Assembly: GCF_006385555.1 (NCBI RefSeq)
Contig: NZ_CP041036.1
Span: forward strand, 372,001-436,000
Length of the DNA stretch: 64,000 nt
Source of the DNA: Shewanella polaris
Lineage (GTDB): Bacteria; Pseudomonadota; Gammaproteobacteria; Enterobacterales; Shewanellaceae
Direction of reading: 5' to 3'
In this document: positions 9,679 through 19,355 of the stretch, piece by piece
Layout: the number at the start of each line of letters is the position of its first letter
How positions within the stretch are numbered: the stretch's first letter is position 1
Position numbers and translations under genes: made by a program
The notes under the pieces: generated by a model
Told to the model about the DNA's origin: nothing
Database searches by the model: none
What the model saw: the letters and a program-made list of their open reading frames with translations, nothing else

Positions 9679-10250
9679 ACTTATTACCTTGGCGTGAAGA
9701 AGCTAGAGAAAAACAAAAACGCGACTTTATCGGTATTCTCTCGTTAGTGTTTTTAGTCACGTCACTTGTAGTCTATTTATTTTTGGGTTTTTTAGAAGTT
9801 GTTACAGACGATCAGCGTCAACGCAATGCCTATTTAGAATCTGAAATTAGCTTGCTCAATACTCAAATAGCAGAAATTAAAAAAATTACCGAGCGTAAAA
9901 AAGACATTGAACGTCGTACGGAAATTATTCTTAATCTGCAACAGTCACGTAATTTACCGACTCATGTTTTAGATGAATTAGTTCGAGTAGTACCACCTGG
10001 CATTTATCTCTCAAGCATAGAGAAAAAGGGTAGTGTGTTATTAATTGAAGGACGAAGTGAATCAAATAACAATGTCGCTAATATGATGAGAAAAGTTAAA
10101 ACCTCTGTTTATCTTAATGATCCTAGTATGCAATCTATCGTGACCCAAAACGAAGAGCTAAGGCAATTGCAACGGTTTAAATTACGAATTACTATTCGTG
10201 ATGATTCGCAATTAATGAATGTTGACTCGGGCCAAGGAGAGAGAAAATGA
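9666..10250 (+). CDS. pilN: Type IV pilus alignment protein PilN
   Basis: PilN is a bitopic inner-membrane protein. Its cytoplasmic tail INLLPWREEAREKQKRDF binds PilM, and its periplasmic ferredoxin-like domain pairs with PilO. Here that conserved tail begins right after ATG 9666, a membrane helix follows at about residues 20-40 and then a coiled coil. The start is fixed by AAGGAG nine nt upstream inside pilM; the longer frame from 9636 adds an unlikely leader. The gene overlaps pilM by 13 nt and pilO by 4 nt, so translation is probably coupled. Confidence 0.95.
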   Translation: MANINLLPWREEAREKQKRDFIGILSLVFLVTSLVVYLFLGFLEVVTDDQRQRNAYLESEISLLNTQIAEIKKITERKKDIERRTEIILNLQQSRNLPTHVLDELVRVVPPGIYLSSIEKKGSVLLIEGRSESNNNVANMMRKVKTSVYLNDPSMQSIVTQNEELRQLQRFKLRITIRDDSQLMNVDSGQGERK

Positions 10251-10864
10251 ATCTCGACTTAGAGCAATTTAACGATATTGATTTTGACAATATTGGTGGT
10301 TGGCCCAAGTTGGTGAAAATTGTTTTCGCCGCTTTTTTGTCTCTGTGTGTTATTGGTGCCAGTTATTATTTATTTATTTCAGATTCGCTCGACCAAATGG
10401 AAGCTGAACAGCAAAAAGAAATTCAACTGCGTGAAGATTTTGAAACTAAATATCGTTTAGCGGTAAACCTTAAATTATATCGTGAACAATTAGCCGAAAT
10501 GGAAATACAATTTGCTGAATTACTTAAAATGCTACCGTCTGAAAATGAAATGCCAGGGTTGTTAGATGATTTAACCTTTGTAGCGACTGATGCAGGTCTC
10601 AGAATTAACAGTCTAGATTGGGATAATGAAATCGAACGTGACTTTTATATTGAATTTCCAATAAAAATGTCTGTAGAAGGTAATTACCATCAAATGGGGC
10701 ATATGGTTAGTGGTGTTGCAAAGTTACCTCGTATTGTGAGTTTGCACGACTTTATTATAAAGCAAAATGATACCGGTGGATTATCCATGGATATTCTTGC
10801 TAAAACGTATCGTTTTAAAGAAGGGGCTGAATTAACACCACCGGCTAAGAAGGGGCAGAAATAA
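10247..10864 (+). CDS. pilO: Type IV pilus alignment protein PilO
   Basis: PilO is the partner of PilN in the inner-membrane alignment complex. The 205-residue product starts MNLDLEQFNDIDFDNIGGWP, a typical PilO opening, then a membrane helix near residues 23-46, a coiled coil rich in Glu/Gln, and a periplasmic domain. Its ATG overlaps the pilN stop (ATGA), and its stop shares one base with the pilP start, showing a tightly packed operon. Confidence 0.95.
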   Translation: MNLDLEQFNDIDFDNIGGWPKLVKIVFAAFLSLCVIGASYYLFISDSLDQMEAEQQKEIQLREDFETKYRLAVNLKLYREQLAEMEIQFAELLKMLPSENEMPGLLDDLTFVATDAGLRINSLDWDNEIERDFYIEFPIKMSVEGNYHQMGHMVSGVAKLPRIVSLHDFIIKQNDTGGLSMDILAKTYRFKEGAELTPPAKKGQK

Positions 10865-11382
10865 TGAAATTTTTGCCTTTATTATTGTCAATGGTGTTTT
10901 TATTAAGTGGTTGTATTGGCGAACGCAGCGATTTAGAGCTATTTGTTACTACTACAAAAGCACAACAGGTAGCGCGTATACCACCATTAAAACAAACGCC
11001 GAAGTTTGAACATTTTGCTTATCAAGTTGAATCATTGCGCAGCCCTTTTGTTCCTCCGTCAAGGGAATTAACAGAAGAAGTAATTGATACATCTAAGGAT
11101 TGTTTGCAACCAGACTTGAAACGTCGTAAAAGTCGGTTAGAAACCTATGCATTAGATAATTTAAGAATGCGTGGAACATTGAGTGAAGGTAGTGATATAT
11201 GGGCTTTAGTGGAGTCTAGTGATGGCAATGTTTATCGTGTTGGTGTAGGTGAGTATTTAGGGCTTTATCATGGCCGAATTGCAAAAGTAACACCGCAATT
11301 TATCGAAATTATCGAAATTATCCCTGATGGTTCAGGTTGTTGGGCAGAAAGATCCAGCAATTTAGAACTATCAGGAAAATAA
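10864..11382 (+). CDS. pilP: Type IV pilus lipoprotein PilP
   Basis: PilP is an inner-membrane lipoprotein that links PilN/PilO to the secretin PilQ. The 172-residue product has a lipoprotein signal with LLSGC (lipidated C17), an unstructured linker and the PilP beta-domain (TYALDNLRMRGTL ... YLGLYHGRIAKVTPQFIEI). It overlaps pilO by one base and precedes pilQ by 21 nt. Length is normal. Confidence 0.95.
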   Translation: MKFLPLLLSMVFLLSGCIGERSDLELFVTTTKAQQVARIPPLKQTPKFEHFAYQVESLRSPFVPPSRELTEEVIDTSKDCLQPDLKRRKSRLETYALDNLRMRGTLSEGSDIWALVESSDGNVYRVGVGEYLGLYHGRIAKVTPQFIEIIEIIPDGSGCWAERSSNLELSGK

Positions 11383-11403
11383 CGTGCGAAGGATGAGGGA
11401 ATA

Positions 11404-13452
11404 ATGGAGTCTTCTGCCACGATGAAAAAAACAATAACAAAATTAATATTTAGTAGAGCACTTTTAGGTGCAGTATTAATAATGGGTTTAATACCTAGTG
11501 CGATAGCTGCTAACCGTCTTATAGATGTCAAATATCATTCAATGGTTGATCATCAATTAGAATTAGAGTTAGTTTTTGAATCATCAATAGCGTCACCATC
11601 TGTTGATTTATCGGCTGACCCAGTAGAAATCATATTGAATTTCTCTGACACGATTTCAAATTTAAATAAAAATACCATTCCGATAAATGTTGTTGGTGTA
11701 AAAGTGTTAAATGCACAACAACAAGGTAGCGATTTACAAATCATTATTGCAATGAATAAAGTAAAGCCATATCAAGGTAAAATTGTTGGTAATAGCTACC
11801 GTTTAACCATAAATGATGATGTATCAGGCCCAGTTGAAGCAAATAACCCATTTGTTAATAGTATTAGCAGTATTGACTTTCGCCGCAATAAAACCGGTGG
11901 TGGAGAAATATTATTTAATCTTAGTAATCGTTCAGTCGCGGCGAATGTAGAACAAGTTGGTTCAAAGCTAGAAATACAACTCTACAATACCAATATTGGT
12001 AGTGATTTACTTTACGTTATGGATGTACAAGACTTTGCCACACCAGTGAATAGTTTTGAGACATTTAAAGATGACTTAACCGCCCGTATTTTGGTTGATA
12101 TAGAAGGTAACTATGATTACAACTATCGCCAAGACGGCAACGTATTTAAGGTCAGTGTAGATAAAGTTGAACGAGTTTCTATGGCGAAAGAAGCCAAAAA
12201 ATATAATGGCCGCTCATTGTCTTTAAACTTCCAAAATATTTCTGTTCGAACTGTTTTGCAGATTATTGCTGATTATAACAACTTCAACCTTGTCACCAGT
12301 GATACGGTTGAAGGCGATATTACCTTACGCTTAGATGATGTACCTTGGGATCAAGCTTTAGATCTGATCTTGCAAACTAAAGGTCTTGATAAACGGATTG
12401 AGGGCAACATTCTAATGGTGGCACCAAGTGAAGAACTTGCCATCAGAGAAAGCAATGACTTAAAAAATAGACAAGAAGTGAAAGAGTTAGCTCCGCTATA
12501 TTCTGAATACTTACAAATAAATTATGCCAAAGCAGTCGATATTGCTGAGTTACTTAAAACAACTGATTCAACCCTGCTTTCATCTCGTGGCAGTGTTGCC
12601 GTCGATGAGCGTACTAATACCTTGTTAGTAAAAGATACTACTGAGATTTTAGAAAACGTACATCGATTAATTGAAGTGTTAGATATTCCGATTAAACAAG
12701 TCTTAATTGAAGCACGTATGGTGACAGTTAAAGACGATGTCAGTGAAGACTTAGGTATTCGTTGGGGTATAACAGACCAACAGGGATCAGACGGTACTTC
12801 CGGTACTATTGAAGGTGCTACCAGCATTGCAAATGGTACGATTCCTAGTGTAGATGATCGTCTTAATGTGAATCTACCAGCAGCGGCAAGTTCGGCGACC
12901 AGTATCGCTTTTCATGTGGCTAAATTGGCAGATGGTACCATTCTCGATTTAGAGCTAAGCGCTTTAGAACAAGAAAATAAAGGTGAAATTATTGCCAGCC
13001 CTCGTATTACCACATCTAATCAGAAGTCGGCATACATAGAACAGGGTGTTGAAATCCCATACGTTGAGTCTGCATCAAGTGGGGCGACAACCGTAACCTT
13101 TAAGAAGGCTGTGTTATCGCTGCGAGTCACACCGCAAATAACCCCAGATGACCGTGTGATCCTTGATCTTGAAATTACTCAAGATTCACAAGGCACAACA
13201 GTATCAACCGGAACGGGGGAAGCAGTTGCCATTGATACTCAACGCATCGGTACACAAGTGCTAGTTGATAATGGTGAGACAATTGTCCTTGGTGGTATTT
13301 ACCAACAGAACTTAATTAGTCGGGTCAGCAAAGTGCCAATATTGGGTGATATTCCGTTAGTGGGCTTCTTATTTAGAAACTCAACTGACTCTAATGAGCG
13401 TCAAGAGCTGTTAATTTTCGTTACACCCAAGATTGTGACCGAAAAGCTATAA
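11404..13452 (+). CDS. pilQ: Type IV pilus secretin PilQ
   Basis: PilQ forms the outer-membrane channel through which the pilus passes. The 682-residue product has a signal peptide ending near SAIAANRL, N-terminal AMIN-type beta-domains (peptidoglycan binding), a STN/N0 domain (NFQNISVRTVLQIIADYNN), an N1 secretin_N domain (VDERTNTLLVKDTTE) and the secretin barrel (EIIASPRITTSNQKSAYIEQG, VPILGDIPLVGFLFRN). Start is either ATG 11404 (AAGGA/GAGGG upstream) or ATG 11422 (GGAG 11 nt upstream, giving a more compact signal peptide). A strong terminator follows, ending the pil operon before aroK. Confidence 0.96.
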   Translation: MESSATMKKTITKLIFSRALLGAVLIMGLIPSAIAANRLIDVKYHSMVDHQLELELVFESSIASPSVDLSADPVEIILNFSDTISNLNKNTIPINVVGVKVLNAQQQGSDLQIIIAMNKVKPYQGKIVGNSYRLTINDDVSGPVEANNPFVNSISSIDFRRNKTGGGEILFNLSNRSVAANVEQVGSKLEIQLYNTNIGSDLLYVMDVQDFATPVNSFETFKDDLTARILVDIEGNYDYNYRQDGNVFKVSVDKVERVSMAKEAKKYNGRSLSLNFQNISVRTVLQIIADYNNFNLVTSDTVEGDITLRLDDVPWDQALDLILQTKGLDKRIEGNILMVAPSEELAIRESNDLKNRQEVKELAPLYSEYLQINYAKAVDIAELLKTTDSTLLSSRGSVAVDERTNTLLVKDTTEILENVHRLIEVLDIPIKQVLIEARMVTVKDDVSEDLGIRWGITDQQGSDGTSGTIEGATSIANGTIPSVDDRLNVNLPAAASSATSIAFHVAKLADGTILDLELSALEQENKGEIIASPRITTSNQKSAYIEQGVEIPYVESASSGATTVTFKKAVLSLRVTPQITPDDRVILDLEITQDSQGTTVSTGTGEAVAIDTQRIGTQVLVDNGETIVLGGIYQQNLISRVSKVPILGDIPLVGFLFRNSTDSNERQELLIFVTPKIVTEKL

Positions 13453-13476
13453 CATAATTTTTAGCAACAATATCGT

Positions 13477-13507
13477 AAAAAACCAGCTATTTTATAGCTG
13501 GTTTTTT
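13477..13507 (+). terminator. Terminator after pilQ
   Basis: An 8-bp perfect stem (CCAGCTAT 13483-13490 with ATAGCTGG 13494-13501) is followed by six T's and preceded by six A's. It should separate the pil operon from aroKB. Confidence 0.92.
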
Positions 13508-13762
13508 AATTTAAACTATTGTTATTTATCATTTAATTTTATAATTTTAATTATATATTAATATATTTATTATGGATTTTTTACCTTGGGAATATCATGA
13601 ACAATAATAAAATTACTATAAATAGCCGTGATGACTTGCAAGCGGTAGCCCTTAACTGAGATAATCCTCCGTCAAGTCTCATTAGAGCAAGGTTAAATTA
13701 TAGGTCGGCTTGAGTTTAAGTCGATAAGGCATTCTTCCATATAAGATTCAGACGTATACGAA
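13508..13762. other. Intergenic region upstream of aroK
   Basis: About 255 bp of AT-rich sequence between the pilQ terminator and aroK. I see only a 20-codon open frame at 13597 without a ribosome site. The aroK promoter is presumably here, but I cannot point to it. Confidence 0.5.
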
Positions 13763-14278
13763 ATGGCTGAAAAACGCAATATTTTTCTGGTAGGCCCTAT
13801 GGGCGCAGGTAAAAGCACAATTGGTCGCCATCTGGCGCAAATGCTGCATTTAGATTTCCACGATTCAGATCACGAGATTGAACAACGTACTGGTGCAGAT
13901 ATTGCCTGGGTGTTTGATGTTGAAGGTGAGGAGGGCTTCCGTCGTCGTGAAGCACAAGTCATCGGTGATCTTTCAGAAAGGCAAGGTATCGTTCTCGCAA
14001 CAGGTGGTGGTTCTGTTCAGAGTAAAGATATCCGCAACTATCTTTCTGCTCGAGGTATAGTGGTTTATTTGGAAACAACAATCGACAAGCAAGTCGCGCG
14101 TACTCAGCGAGATAAGCGTCGACCGTTGTTACAAGTAGATGATCCACGTGAAGTGCTCGAAAGCTTAGCGGAGATCCGTAATCCTTTATATGAGGAAATT
14201 GCGGATGTTATCGTTAAGACTGATGAGCAAAGCGCGAAAATCGTCGCAAACCAAATTATCGAGCAACTTGGCTTTTAG
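13763..14278 (+). CDS. aroK: Shikimate kinase I
   Basis: Shikimate kinase phosphorylates shikimate with ATP in aromatic amino acid synthesis. The 171-residue protein carries the P-loop GPMGAGKST (K17), the shikimate-binding [11 protein letters not shown], the FRRREAQVI segment and the LATGGGSV loop, plus the lid RDKRRPLL. It precedes aroB by 8 nt, the classic aroKB arrangement, with damX and dam after it. Length is normal. Confidence 0.97.
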   Translation: MAEKRNIFLVGPMGAGKSTIGRHLAQMLHLDFHDSDHEIEQRTGADIAWVFDVEGEEGFRRREAQVIGDLSERQGIVLATGGGSVQSKDIRNYLSARGIVVYLETTIDKQVARTQRDKRRPLLQVDDPREVLESLAEIRNPLYEEIADVIVKTDEQSAKIVANQIIEQLGF

Positions 14279-14286
14279 GTAATAAC

Positions 14287-15363
14287 ATGCAACAGATTCA
14301 GGTTCAATTAGGTGATAGAAGTTACCCCATTTACATTGGCCAGGATTTGATGAGTGACAGCGAGTTATTTACTCGCTACCTAACACACAAAAAAGCCTTA
14401 ATTGTTTCAAATGACACCATTGCTCCGTTGTATCTGAAAAAGATACAACAAGCGATGAGCGCTTGCGCGCGCATTGAAACGGTTATTTTGCCTGATGGCG
14501 AAAAATTTAAAGATTTACAACATCTAGATTATATTTTTACCGGATTACTTGAGCATAATTTTGCCCGTGATTCTGTATTAGTTGCGTTAGGTGGTGGTGT
14601 TGTTGGTGATATGACTGGTTTCGCGGCAGCGTGTTATCAGCGTGGAATTGATTTTATCCAAGTACCCACTACGTTACTGTCCCAAGTTGATTCTTCTGTT
14701 GGTGGTAAAACAGCAGTAAATCATCCGCTCGGGAAAAATATGATTGGTGCATTTTATCAACCCAAATCTGTGATTATCGATACACTTTGCTTAAATACAT
14801 TACCCGCAAATGAGTTTGCTGCAGGGATGGCCGAAGTGATTAAGTACGGTATTATTTGGGATACAGACTTTTTTCAATGGCTTGAGGCCAATGTTGAAGC
14901 ATTAAAATCGCTTCAAACTGATGCGCTAACCTATGCGATTGCTAAATGTTGCCAAATTAAAGCAGATGTTGTTGAGCAAGATGAAACAGAACAAGGTGTA
15001 AGAGCATTATTAAACCTTGGACATACCTTTGGGCATGCTATCGAAGCTGAAATGGGCTACGGTGTCTGGTTGCATGGTGAAGCCGTTGCTGCTGGGACTA
15101 TTCTTGCAGCACAAACAGCATATAAGCTTAATTTATTAGATAAGCAAAGTGTTGAGCGTATTCGCCAACTGATGTTGGCGTTTGATTTACCTGTAACGGC
15201 TCCTGAGTCGATGGGTTTTGAACATTTTATTAAGCATATGCGCCGCGATAAAAAAGTCCTAGGTGGTAAAATTCGCTTAGTGTTACCTACAGGAATAGGT
15301 CAAGCTGATGTGTTTAGTGAAGTTAGTGAAGACTTACTTAAACAGGTTGTTAGCGGCTTATAA
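14287..15363 (+). CDS. aroB: 3-dehydroquinate synthase
   Basis: AroB converts DAHP to 3-dehydroquinate, the second shikimate step, with NAD and a divalent metal. The 358-residue product shows the NAD-binding [15 protein letters not shown], the [21 protein letters not shown] segment, GMAEVIKYG and the metal-binding [12 protein letters not shown] and WLHGEAVA. It starts 8 nt after aroK and ends 19 nt before damX. Confidence 0.98.
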   Translation: MQQIQVQLGDRSYPIYIGQDLMSDSELFTRYLTHKKALIVSNDTIAPLYLKKIQQAMSACARIETVILPDGEKFKDLQHLDYIFTGLLEHNFARDSVLVALGGGVVGDMTGFAAACYQRGIDFIQVPTTLLSQVDSSVGGKTAVNHPLGKNMIGAFYQPKSVIIDTLCLNTLPANEFAAGMAEVIKYGIIWDTDFFQWLEANVEALKSLQTDALTYAIAKCCQIKADVVEQDETEQGVRALLNLGHTFGHAIEAEMGYGVWLHGEAVAAGTILAAQTAYKLNLLDKQSVERIRQLMLAFDLPVTAPESMGFEHFIKHMRRDKKVLGGKIRLVLPTGIGQADVFSEVSEDLLKQVVSGL

Positions 15364-15382
15364 ACTATAGTGTGGTGAATCT

Positions 15383-16786
15383 TTGACGACTCCAGGGCTA
15401 TTGTTACTACCCACTCAAGAAGCGCTAGTTCAGCGTTTGCAGCACATTGCTAGCTATAGCGAGCAGTTGTTGGTTATTTGTGGGGGCAATGGTTCGGGTA
15501 AGTCAACGCTAACGGCTGCACTAGCGAGTGAGTTAGATGACTATAATTCTGCATTAATCATTTGTCCTCAACATGCAGATAGTGCGGAAATTCGCCGAAA
15601 AATTCTGGTTCAATTAATCTCAGCCCCTATCTTCGATGATGAGCGTCCTTTAATGGACACAGTGCTCAGAATCCAATCCAGTTTAAAAAAGCCATTACAT
15701 ATTATTATTGATGATGCTGATTTCTTGCCGAAAGATATCTGGGCGGAATGCATCTTGCTGAGTCAAATATACTGTGCAGGTAAACCTGTTGCTGTAACGA
15801 TGACTGTTACGCCTAGTTTTTGGCAAACCTTAGTCGCCGACTTAACAGATGATACTCGCGCTAAGTTATTACCTGTCACAATTGAATCCTTATCGGTTGC
15901 AGAACGTGACGGCTTGTATCAGAGTTTATTACTGAGAAGTCGACAAACGCCGTTTATCCCACGTGAAATTATCCATAAACAATTAGAGAAACAACAAGGC
16001 ACACCAGCTGAAGTTGTTAAATTGTTAGCGTTAGCATTAGAAGAGCCTCAAACAGATAAAACTCCTTGGCGTTTCGCGACTAAGTTGTCTATCACTGTAT
16101 TTGTCATATCAATTTGTGTCGCTATTGGTTTCGTGGTCAGTACACTATTACCTCAACCAATTGCCACATCGCCGCAACCAACGTTGACGGTCGAAGAAGC
16201 TATCGAACGTGAAAGCGCGCATCAATATCTAATTGAATTTGCAGATAATACGTTGAATAAATACTTTTCTCTGCGGGGACTAACACGGGCTGAATTTGGT
16301 GACAATTACCCGCCAATGTTGTTAGTTGAATCGCAAAAAGTAGTCGGCAGTTTGGTTGTGGATAATAATGACTTAACCTTCTCTAATGAATTGCCTGCAA
16401 ACAATTACACCGATGTGAAGGTGAGTTCGTCAATAAAAGGGCTGTCCTTTGAAGGCGAATTAACCAAAGTAAAAATCAAAGCGGCAGATAAACCAAGTGA
16501 TATTGTTGAGAGAGATAATAAACAGCTTGTGAAAGTACAAGGTTTTACACTGCAACTCGCAAGCGTAAATGATAAATCATCACTCACTCCTATTTTGGCA
16601 AAGCTTGCGCAAGAGTCGCAGGTTTTCATTATGAGCAACAAACAACGTTATATCTTATTTTTAGGCGATTTCGATGATTTAGCTGCGGCAAACTCGAAAG
16701 CTAAAATGCTCCAGAAAAAGTATGGGTTGGCTGAACCTTGGGTAAGAAAGTGGGCGGACTTAAATGATTATAAACGGCAAGATTAA
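15383..16786 (+). CDS. damX: SPOR-domain cell-division ATPase-like protein DamX
   Basis: DamX is a bitopic inner-membrane protein that localises to the septum through a C-terminal SPOR domain binding denuded glycan. The 467-residue product has an AAA/P-loop domain (GGNGSGKST, K40; IIIDDADFLP as the Walker B-like segment), a membrane helix near residues 232-252 and a SPOR domain in the last 80 residues (VQGFTLQLASVNDKSSL ... YILFLGDFDD). The start is TTG 15383; no ATG is near, and the ribosome site (GGTGA) is weak. It sits between aroB and dam, its usual location. Confidence 0.93.
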   Translation: MTTPGLLLLPTQEALVQRLQHIASYSEQLLVICGGNGSGKSTLTAALASELDDYNSALIICPQHADSAEIRRKILVQLISAPIFDDERPLMDTVLRIQSSLKKPLHIIIDDADFLPKDIWAECILLSQIYCAGKPVAVTMTVTPSFWQTLVADLTDDTRAKLLPVTIESLSVAERDGLYQSLLLRSRQTPFIPREIIHKQLEKQQGTPAEVVKLLALALEEPQTDKTPWRFATKLSITVFVISICVAIGFVVSTLLPQPIATSPQPTLTVEEAIERESAHQYLIEFADNTLNKYFSLRGLTRAEFGDNYPPMLLVESQKVVGSLVVDNNDLTFSNELPANNYTDVKVSSSIKGLSFEGELTKVKIKAADKPSDIVERDNKQLVKVQGFTLQLASVNDKSSLTPILAKLAQESQVFIMSNKQRYILFLGDFDDLAAANSKAKMLQKKYGLAEPWVRKWADLNDYKRQD

Positions 16787-16918
16787 GTGTTTTGTATTCA
16801 ACGCTATCTAAGTCAATAATATGAAAATTCGACACAATTATTCTACTTTAGCCGATGATAATTGTTGCTAAACAGAGTACAATCTTGTGCTTTAATTTTG
16901 CTGGCATAATGACTATTC

Positions 16919-17758
16919 ATGATAAAAAAGCATAGAGCCTTTCTCAAATGGGCGGGTGGTAAATATAAACTCGTTGATGAGCTAGCAAAACACCTTCCAT
17001 CTGGAAATCGACTTATTGAGCCTTTTGTTGGGGCGGGATCGGTTTTTCTCAATACTCATTATGATGAGTACTTGTTATGCGACATTAACCAAGACTTAAT
17101 CAATCTATATCAAATTGTTAAACAGCAGCCGGATGTCTATATCGAAGCGGCAAAGGCAATGTTCGTTGATGAAATGAATGATAAAGAAGCCTATTATCGT
17201 ATTCGAGCAGAATTCAATCTTTGTCGTGATCCTTTTACTCGCTCGGTTTATTTTCTATACATGAACCGCCATGGTTTTAATGGCTTGTGTCGTTATAACC
17301 GCAAGGGTGGTTTTAACGTGCCATTTGGTTCGTATAAAAAACCGTATTTTCCTGAAGCTGAAATTCGTCACTTTTCATTAAAAGCGCAAAAAGCGACTTT
17401 TAAATGCATTAGTTATGAGCAGGCGTTTGATTTAGCTAATAGCGGTGACGTTATTTATTGTGATCCTCCATACGCGCCATTATCAACGACCGCCAGCTTT
17501 ACCACATATGTGGGGCCAGGTTTTAGTTTAGACGACCAAGCATTACTCGCGCGTCATTCACGGCTTATTGCTCACGAACGCAATATTCCGGTGTTGATCA
17601 GTAATCATGATATTCCATTAACACGAGAGTTATATCGTGGCGCCTCTTTCTCAACGATTTCTGTACAACGTAATATTAGCCAAAAAGGCAGCTCACGGAA
17701 AAAAGTGGATGAAATTATGGCGTTGTACGACCAACATTATCGCGAAGAAGAGTGGTAA
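16919..17758 (+). CDS. dam: DNA adenine methylase Dam (GATC)
   Basis: Dam methylates adenine in GATC, guiding mismatch repair and replication timing. The 279-residue enzyme has the AdoMet motif FLKWAGGK near the start, FVGAGSVFLN, and the catalytic CDPPYAPLS (DPPY near residues 181-184), in the alpha-class order. It lies 132 nt after damX, so it may have its own promoter. Context (aroKB-damX-dam-rpe-gph-trpS) supports the housekeeping Dam rather than a phage copy. Confidence 0.97.
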   Translation: MIKKHRAFLKWAGGKYKLVDELAKHLPSGNRLIEPFVGAGSVFLNTHYDEYLLCDINQDLINLYQIVKQQPDVYIEAAKAMFVDEMNDKEAYYRIRAEFNLCRDPFTRSVYFLYMNRHGFNGLCRYNRKGGFNVPFGSYKKPYFPEAEIRHFSLKAQKATFKCISYEQAFDLANSGDVIYCDPPYAPLSTTASFTTYVGPGFSLDDQALLARHSRLIAHERNIPVLISNHDIPLTRELYRGASFSTISVQRNISQKGSSRKKVDEIMALYDQHYREEEW

Positions 17759-17807
17759 AACCGCTACATTAACGGGTACTTTAGTGGGTGTGTATAACGG
17801 CTGCTGA

Positions 17808-17987
17808 TTAACTTAGCACTTGGTTGACGACTAATATCAAAGAAATGACTAATGCTATAGCGAGAATTATCCCCATGATAATAAAAGGTAGCGGGGATTG
17901 AGTTTTAAAATCTTTTTGGCGATTCTGCTCTGTCTGCACACCAAAGAAAGCTGCAACAGTGCTACTGAACACCTGCCAAATCGACAT
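17808..17987 (-). CDS. DUF2970-type small membrane protein (59 aa)
   Basis: This 59-residue gene opens MSIWQVFSSTVAAFFGVQTE, has a polar stretch and ends in one strong membrane helix (PFIIMGIILAIALVISLILVV). The AAFFGVQ element and short single-helix layout match DUF2970, a gammaproteobacterial family of unknown function. Its ATG (17985-17987) shares one base with the stop of the upstream gene (TAATG), so the two are probably translationally coupled. It is convergent with dam, with its stop about 50 nt away. Function unknown; the family call is by pattern recognition. Confidence 0.82.
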   Translation of the reverse strand: MSIWQVFSSTVAAFFGVQTEQNRQKDFKTQSPLPFIIMGIILAIALVISLILVVNQVLS

Positions 17988-18364
17988 TAGTGTAAGATCT
18001 GATTTGAACTACTAGAAGTTGGCATATCATTCAAAGGTTTATCTTTGTGACCATGGATCAACTCTAGTAAATCAATAAAGTGAAATTGGCTTGAACGGCT
18101 ATTACCTGCTACCCAATTCCCCCAACTGACATCATTTGACTGCTCTGTGCAGCGATTTTTAGGATGACTGCTTGGTAGTTTGGCGTCGTAACTTGCGTTG
18201 CTATTGCATACACAGGTTTCGCCACTGGCATTATGGATCTCTGATGCTATCAATACTTGGCTTAATAATAATGCAAGTGCTGACGTTGCAAATACAGCAT
18301 AAACAGATGCTGGCAATATTTTGCCATCATGATTCGAAAGTTTGCGAAGTAATTGCTTAACCAT
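17987..18364 (-). CDS. Unknown single-pass membrane/secreted protein, 125 aa
   Basis: I do not recognise this protein. It has a basic N-terminus (MVKQLLRKLSNHDGK), a hydrophobic segment at about residues 20-40 (VYAVFATSALALLLSQVLIA) and a polar extracytoplasmic tail with a CVC pair and a further Cys. It reads as a signal-anchored periplasmic protein. Its stop overlaps the start of the DUF2970-type gene by one base, which argues that both are real and expressed together. There is no obvious ribosome site before ATG 18364. The plus-strand frame at 18172-18360 is a shadow. Confidence 0.62.
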   Translation of the reverse strand: MVKQLLRKLSNHDGKILPASVYAVFATSALALLLSQVLIASEIHNASGETCVCNSNASYDAKLPSSHPKNRCTEQSNDVSWGNWVAGNSRSSQFHFIDLLELIHGHKDKPLNDMPTSSSSNQILH

Positions 18365-18653
18365 AAGGGTTACTTTATCCGTGGTTTATATATCGGTTGA
18401 AGTGACGACTAATATTAAATCCTAGACCAAATGTGAATCCACAATTTAGTCCTTAAGATAACAACTTTTTTGAGTATAGCAAAATAGCTTAGTTATTGAA
18501 CACTGGTTTATGTGTAAAAAATAACAATTCCTACTTCTGGTCTAGTTTTAGACTAAAATCGCATTATAAATGGGTTATTTCCCTTGCTAGACTAGAGGCT
18601 TGCAGCCGCAAAGGGTAAAATGTCGTCACTTTGATCTGCCAATAGAGAAGATT
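18365..18653. other. Divergent intergenic region upstream of rpe
   Basis: Nearly 290 bp between the 125-aa gene (minus) and rpe (plus). The long rpe frame extends back to 18600, but the ribosome site and family alignment favour 18654. I see no riboswitch-like or terminator structure. Confidence 0.5.
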
Positions 18654-19325
18654 ATGCGCCCATTTTTAATTGCACCATCAATTTTGTCCGCCGATTTTGC
18701 CCGTTTAGGTGACGATGTTAAAGCCGTATTAGATGCAGGTTCAGACGTTGTTCATTTTGATGTAATGGACAATCACTATGTTCCAAATTTGACCATAGGC
18801 CCAATGGTCTGCACGGCGTTACGCAATTACGGTATCACCGCAGATATTGATGTGCATTTAATGGTTAAACCTGTGGATCGCATTATTCCTGATTTTGCTA
18901 AAGCTGGCGCATCCATCATTACTTTTCATCCAGAAGCTTCAGAGCATGTTGATCGCACTCTACAATTGATTAAAGAGTCTGGCTGTAAAGCGGGTTTAGT
19001 GCTTAATCCTGCTACCCCACTGCATTATTTAGATCATGTGATGGATAAGCTTGATGTGATTTTGTTGATGTCTGTTAACCCAGGTTTTGGTGGTCAGTCA
19101 TTTATTCCGCATACACTCGAAAAACTTCGCCAAGTACGTGCGCTTATTGACGCCAGTGGCTTTGATATTCGCTTAGAAGTGGATGGCGGCGTTAAAGTCG
19201 ATAATATCGCAGAGATCGCCGCAGCGGGTGCAGATATGTTTGTCGCTGGTTCGGCCATTTTCAGTCAAGCAGATTATAAAGTTGTTATTGATCAAATGCG
19301 TGCTGAACTCGCTTCTGTATCATAA
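18654..19325 (+). CDS. rpe: Ribulose-phosphate 3-epimerase
   Basis: Rpe interconverts ribulose 5-phosphate and xylulose 5-phosphate in the pentose phosphate pathway. From ATG 18654 the product is 223 residues, the normal length, and begins [19 protein letters not shown]. Metal and substrate motifs are visible: [34 protein letters not shown] and EVDGGV. The upstream 18 codons of the open frame are rejected because AGAGAAG lies just before 18654 and no homologue has such a leader. gph follows after 30 nt. Confidence 0.96.
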   Translation: MRPFLIAPSILSADFARLGDDVKAVLDAGSDVVHFDVMDNHYVPNLTIGPMVCTALRNYGITADIDVHLMVKPVDRIIPDFAKAGASIITFHPEASEHVDRTLQLIKESGCKAGLVLNPATPLHYLDHVMDKLDVILLMSVNPGFGGQSFIPHTLEKLRQVRALIDASGFDIRLEVDGGVKVDNIAEIAAAGADMFVAGSAIFSQADYKVVIDQMRAELASVS

Positions 19326-19355
19326 TATCTTTATTCGCCATCAGTGGGACTTTAC

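Noticed and set aside
13597..13659. 20-codon open frame upstream of aroK, as a possible leader peptide
   Set aside because: No ribosome site, no run of regulatory codons and no attenuator structure after it.
18600..18653. N-terminal extension of rpe
   Set aside because: A ribosome site precedes the inner ATG at 18654, and family members begin there.
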